From Lactobacillaceae bacterium (lineage in GTDB: Bacteria; Bacillota; Bacilli; Lactobacillales; Lactobacillaceae), in the NCBI GenBank assembly GCA_902834055.1, contig CADFHB010000005.1:1-52090 (forward strand): 52,090 nucleotides of DNA. Reading direction: 5' to 3'. Positions 49,521-52,090 of this stretch are shown here, in pieces; the first letter of the stretch is position 1, and every line of letters begins with the position of its first letter. The notes below the pieces were generated by a model. That model was not told the origin of the DNA and did no database searches. It worked only from the letters and a program-made list of their open reading frames with translations. A program made the translations under genes and the position numbers.

Positions 49521-51506
49521 CTAAACAATGAGAGAACCAATTTGAAAGATTAGAAACGACGTAACGTAAGCGATTAGAAGGCTCATCCCCACCGAGAACA
49601 ACATCCACTTAGTTGACCCGGTTTCCTCACGGATTGTAGCCAGTGTCGCAAAACATGGAATGTAAAGTAGGACGAAGGCCATCATCGAGTAGGCCGCGAC
49701 CGGACCCATGAATTGCCCGAGCGCGGTGATTAACACGGCCTTGCTACTGGTATGAAACATCACCATCATGCTCGAGGTGATAACTTCCTTGGCTAAAATA
49801 CCAGTGAACAGGGCGCTGATTGCCTGCCACTGGACGATGCCGAGCGGACGGAAGAACGGGGCCAGTCCGTGGCCGAGGGCCGCAGCAAAACTCTTTGTGG
49901 AGTCGGTAACAAAACCGCTGGGGCCAAAGCTGGACAGCAGCCAGATGAGGACGGTCCCGGCGAAGATAATGGTCCCCGCCTTTTTGATGAAGCCTTTCCC
50001 CTTGTCCCAGGTTCCGTGCCAGATGATGTCGAGCCGGGGAAGGTGGTATTCCGGCAGTTCAACGATGAAGACCGACCGTTCCTTAACGTGGAAGAGGAAC
50101 TGGTAGAACTTGGCTACCAGGAGGGCGACCACGATCCCCAGGAAGTAGATTGAGAGGACGATCAATGCCTGGTGGTGGGGGAAGAAGGCGGCAACGATCA
50201 AGCCGTAAATCGGCAGCCGGGCCGAACAACTCATGAAGGGCATGATTAGTGAGGTGACCAGCCGTTCCTTGGGCTGTTCAATTGTTCGGGCCGCCATGAT
50301 CCCGGTAACGTTACACCCAAAGCCAATGATCAGGGGGATAAAAGATTTCCCGTTTAGGCCAATCATTTGCATCAGCCGGTCAGTCACGAGTGCTGCCCGG
50401 GCCATGTAGCCAGAGTCCTCAAGCAATGAGATGCAGGCAAAGAGGGTGAAAATCTGTGGGATGAAGGCTAAGACTCCCCCCACCCCGGCGATTAAGCCGT
50501 TAACGACTAGGGACCGTAACGGGGCCAGTGCGCCAACCTGGATCAAGAAGTGGTCGACGGTGTTAGAAACTGGTACCGATAAGAACCAGTCAAGGCGGTC
50601 CGAAAGGGGGGTCCCGACCCACTCAAAGGAAAGCTTAAACATGAGGTAAAAGATGCCAGCAAAAATTGGTAAACCAAGGATCGGGTTGGTAACTACCTTG
50701 TCGATCTTACTGGTCAATTGTGGTTCATTGCTGACGGCAGATTGGGCGGCGTCTTTGAGCAGCTGCTCAATAAAGGTTAGCCGGGTCTCGTAGATTTGTT
50801 TGCTAAACTTCTGCGCGTCATAATAGGCGGCCTGTTTAAGCAGTGGCGCCAGCTGGTGGCTTTTAGCGTAGGCCCGGATCGCACGACTTTGGTCAATGAA
50901 GTTGATCGCTAGCCAGCGGGCAGTGGCATTATCGTAGTGATAGTCATCATGTAGTGCTTCCGTTGCCTGTCGGATCGCCTGCTTGAGCATCGGAGGATAG
51001 TCCAACTGGAGCCGGTGGTGGGCAACGTCTTGATAGTTAATGATCTGCTGACGTAGCTGGCTAATCCCTTGGTGGCCGCGGGCGTTAGTCGTGGTTACCT
51101 GACAACCCAGACGCTGGCTAAGAAGGTCCAGATCATAGGTTTGCCCGCTGCGGCGCAGGTCATCAATCATGTTGAGAATCAGGATGGTTGGCACCCCCCG
51201 CTCCAACACTTCGATGGTTAATAGGAGGTTGCGTTTAAGCTGGCTTGCATTCGTGATGTTTAAAATCAGGTCCGGACGGTTAGCCAGCAGGTAGTTGGTA
51301 ACAACGGCCTCATCCTTGGTGAGGGGGTTCAAGGAGTAGGTACCGGGAAGGTCAACTACTTGGATATCAGAATCTTTGAGGGTCCCGACCTTCTTTTCAA
51401 CGGTCACCCCCGTCCAGTTGCCAACAAAGGCATACTTGTCCGTCAGTGAGTTAAAGAGGGTCGTTTTACCGGTATTCGGGTTACCGATTAGTGCCACATC
51501 TGCCAT
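49521..51506 (-). CDS. feoB: Ferrous iron transporter FeoB
   Basis: A 661-residue Fe2+ importer. The N-terminal G domain has G1 'ALIGNPNTGKTTLFN' (residues 5-19), G2 'GNWTGVTVE', G3 'VDLPGTYSLNPLT' and G4 'LNMIDD'. The helical linker follows to about 270. The membrane part has two Gate motifs with the cysteines in 'FGCNVTGIMAARTI' and 'FMSCSARLPIYGLIV', and later 'FTGILAKEVITSSM'. Length is at the short end of the family. Its start overlaps the feoA stop by one base, so translation is coupled. Confidence 0.96.
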   Translation of the reverse strand: MADVALIGNPNTGKTTLFNSLTDKYAFVGNWTGVTVEKKVGTLKDSDIQVVDLPGTYSLNPLTKDEAVVTNYLLANRPDLILNITNASQLKRNLLLTIEVLERGVPTILILNMIDDLRRSGQTYDLDLLSQRLGCQVTTTNARGHQGISQLRQQIINYQDVAHHRLQLDYPPMLKQAIRQATEALHDDYHYDNATARWLAINFIDQSRAIRAYAKSHQLAPLLKQAAYYDAQKFSKQIYETRLTFIEQLLKDAAQSAVSNEPQLTSKIDKVVTNPILGLPIFAGIFYLMFKLSFEWVGTPLSDRLDWFLSVPVSNTVDHFLIQVGALAPLRSLVVNGLIAGVGGVLAFIPQIFTLFACISLLEDSGYMARAALVTDRLMQMIGLNGKSFIPLIIGFGCNVTGIMAARTIEQPKERLVTSLIMPFMSCSARLPIYGLIVAAFFPHHQALIVLSIYFLGIVVALLVAKFYQFLFHVKERSVFIVELPEYHLPRLDIIWHGTWDKGKGFIKKAGTIIFAGTVLIWLLSSFGPSGFVTDSTKSFAAALGHGLAPFFRPLGIVQWQAISALFTGILAKEVITSSMMVMFHTSSKAVLITALGQFMGPVAAYSMMAFVLLYIPCFATLATIREETGSTKWMLFSVGMSLLIAYVTSFLIFQIGSLIV

Positions 51507-51715
51507 TAAACCTCCGCCTCCGTCAGTGCCGCAAAATCACGGTAGCGGATACCAATTCGCTGGTGGTTATTTTCAATAATTACCGGGCCGTGGAAAGGGT
51601 AGCGCTGAACAACTTTGATGGGGCAGCCTTCGCAAAGTCCCATGTTGTGAAGCCGGCTGGCCGTGGGCTTATTCAGGCAGTCAAAAGAATGTAACGTGTA
51701 ATGATGGTTAATCAT
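51506..51715 (-). CDS. feoA: FeoA-family SH3-like protein
   Basis: A 69-residue cytoplasmic protein with the FeoA beta-barrel: 'ASRLHNMGLCEGCPIKVVQRYPFHGPVIIENNHQRIGIR' matches the family pattern 'RL..MGl..G..i.v.....p.gpi...v.g..iair'. FeoA is needed for FeoB transport. A possible start is the ATG at 51715; the AT-rich leader has 'GTGAGGGAACAAT' upstream. First gene of the feo operon. Confidence 0.9.
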   Translation of the reverse strand: MINHHYTLHSFDCLNKPTASRLHNMGLCEGCPIKVVQRYPFHGPVIIENNHQRIGIRYRDFAALTEAEV

Positions 51716-51774
51716 ATTGTTCCCTCACAATCTATTATTCCTAAAATATATAAAAAGCCAGATTTTATATCCCT

Positions 51775-51800
51775 ATTATACTCCGTTGGAAACGCTTAAA
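51775..51800 (-). promoter_or_regulatory. feo promoter with cre-like site
   Basis: On the minus strand TATAAT spans 51780-51775. TGGAAACGCTTAAA (plus strand, 51787-51800) matches the cre consensus with one mismatch and lies between -10 and the weak -35 region. CcpA might repress feo or affect the divergent suf genes. Confidence 0.5.
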
Positions 51801-51817
51801 AATAATCAAATGTAAAG

Positions 51818-51845
51818 TTTCATTTTAAAATTATTCGGTTATAAT
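51818..51845 (+). promoter_or_regulatory. suf promoter
   Basis: A consensus TATAAT at 51840-51845 has TTTCAT (51818-51823) at 16 bases spacing. The sufC ATG is 72 bases downstream. Confidence 0.5.
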
Positions 51846-51916
51846 GTAATTGTATTATTTTTAACAAAATTTCGCTGTGAATATTTTGGAATATTAAGTA
51901 AGGGGATGCTTTGCAA

Positions 51917-52090
51917 ATGGCCACACTTGAAGTGCGTGATTTACATGTTTCGGTAAAGGATGAAGAGAGCAAGAAGGAAAAAGAAATCCTCAAAGGGGTT
52001 AACCTCAAGATGCAGACGGGTGAGATCCATGCCATCATGGGACCTAATGGGACGGGGAAGTCGACCCTCTCCCAGACAATTATGGGTCAA
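51917..52090 (+). CDS. sufC: SufC Fe-S cluster assembly ATPase (partial, cut by window end)
   Basis: The first 58 residues of SufC, the ABC-type ATPase of the SUF machine. '[14 protein letters not shown]', '[36 protein letters not shown]' includes Walker A (GPNGTGKST) in the form typical of SufC. The gene continues beyond base 52090. AAGGGGATG is upstream of the ATG. Genes sufDSUB would be expected next. Its nearness to feo ties iron import to Fe-S assembly. Confidence 0.95.
   Translation, partial: MATLEVRDLHVSVKDEESKKEKEILKGVNLKMQTGEIHAIMGPNGTGKSTLSQTIMGQ

Overview
The window reads as a chromosomal segment of a heterofermentative lactic acid bacterium, most likely Limosilactobacillus (L. 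fermentum/L. mucosae-like). Reasons: roughly 50% GC with heavy use of CGG and other GC-ending codons; an L-2-hydroxyisocaproate dehydrogenase; a raffinose permease with a fused EIIA domain beside a GH36 alpha-galactosidase; a T-box leader on trpS; class II HMG-CoA reductase; HelD; and low-GC-Gram-positive promoters, Shine-Dalgarno sites, cre-like sites and a LexA/DinR-like box. Species cannot be fixed from the sequence alone. I see no prophage, insertion sequence with transposase, CRISPR array, rRNA or replication origin.

Layout. 0-19.4 kb is ordinary metabolism and transport: VOC protein, zinc alcohol dehydrogenase, HicDH, MFS exporter, TauE/SafE, endonuclease III, APC permease, one tRNA-Thr(GGT), GNAT acetyltransferase, SDR oxidoreductase, CPA2 antiporter, HelD, Ndk, then a regulator-permease-alpha-galactosidase raffinose locus.

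19.5-35.6 kb is the most interesting part. Two divergent gene sets carry a TVP38/TMEM64 membrane protein, a YdjY-domain secreted protein and a small membrane protein on the minus strand. On the plus strand is a tightly overlapping operon: an HdrC/HdrB-like Fe-S pair, a YnjB-YnjC-YnjC-YnjD-type ABC importer, a GT2 glycosyltransferase of the TIGR04283 kind, an APH-fold phosphotransferase with an altered catalytic loop, a DUF2064/TIGR04282 protein, a nucleoside-hydrolase-fold protein and a second TVP38 protein. A broken cysteine desulfidase and a frameshifted cystine-type symporter follow, then a YeeE/YedE sulfur transporter divergent from a secreted rhodanese. The gene content resembles the uncharacterised E. 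coli ydjXYZ-ynjABCDEF locus (TVP38, YdjY, TVP38, ABC importer, exported rhodanese), extended with sugar-activation genes. I infer an undescribed sulfur- or selenium-linked uptake and glycosylation system; this is a hypothesis.

35.7-40.7 kb holds a TetR regulator divergent from one very large fused 2-hydroxyacyl-CoA dehydratase/activase gene, broken in this sequence by two compensating single-base indels. 40.8-49.2 kb holds an SOS-type YolD/Y-family polymerase operon with a LexA-like box, T-box-trpS, an Ntn hydrolase of the choloylglycine family, and a Ppx-MvaA-HEXXH protein-sirtuin operon. 49.3-52.1 kb is iron supply: a FeoB-associated small protein, FeoB and FeoA, divergent from the start of sufC.

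Recurring intergenic foldback elements (near 3.0, 10.7, 13.9, 33.3 and 40.8 kb) share flanks and loop but differ in stem arms; the copy at 13.9 kb is bounded by long inverted repeats and looks MITE-like. Four single-base homopolymer-type frameshifts fall between 31.1 and 39.9 kb; they are either real decay or sequence errors, and this decides how several genes there should be read.
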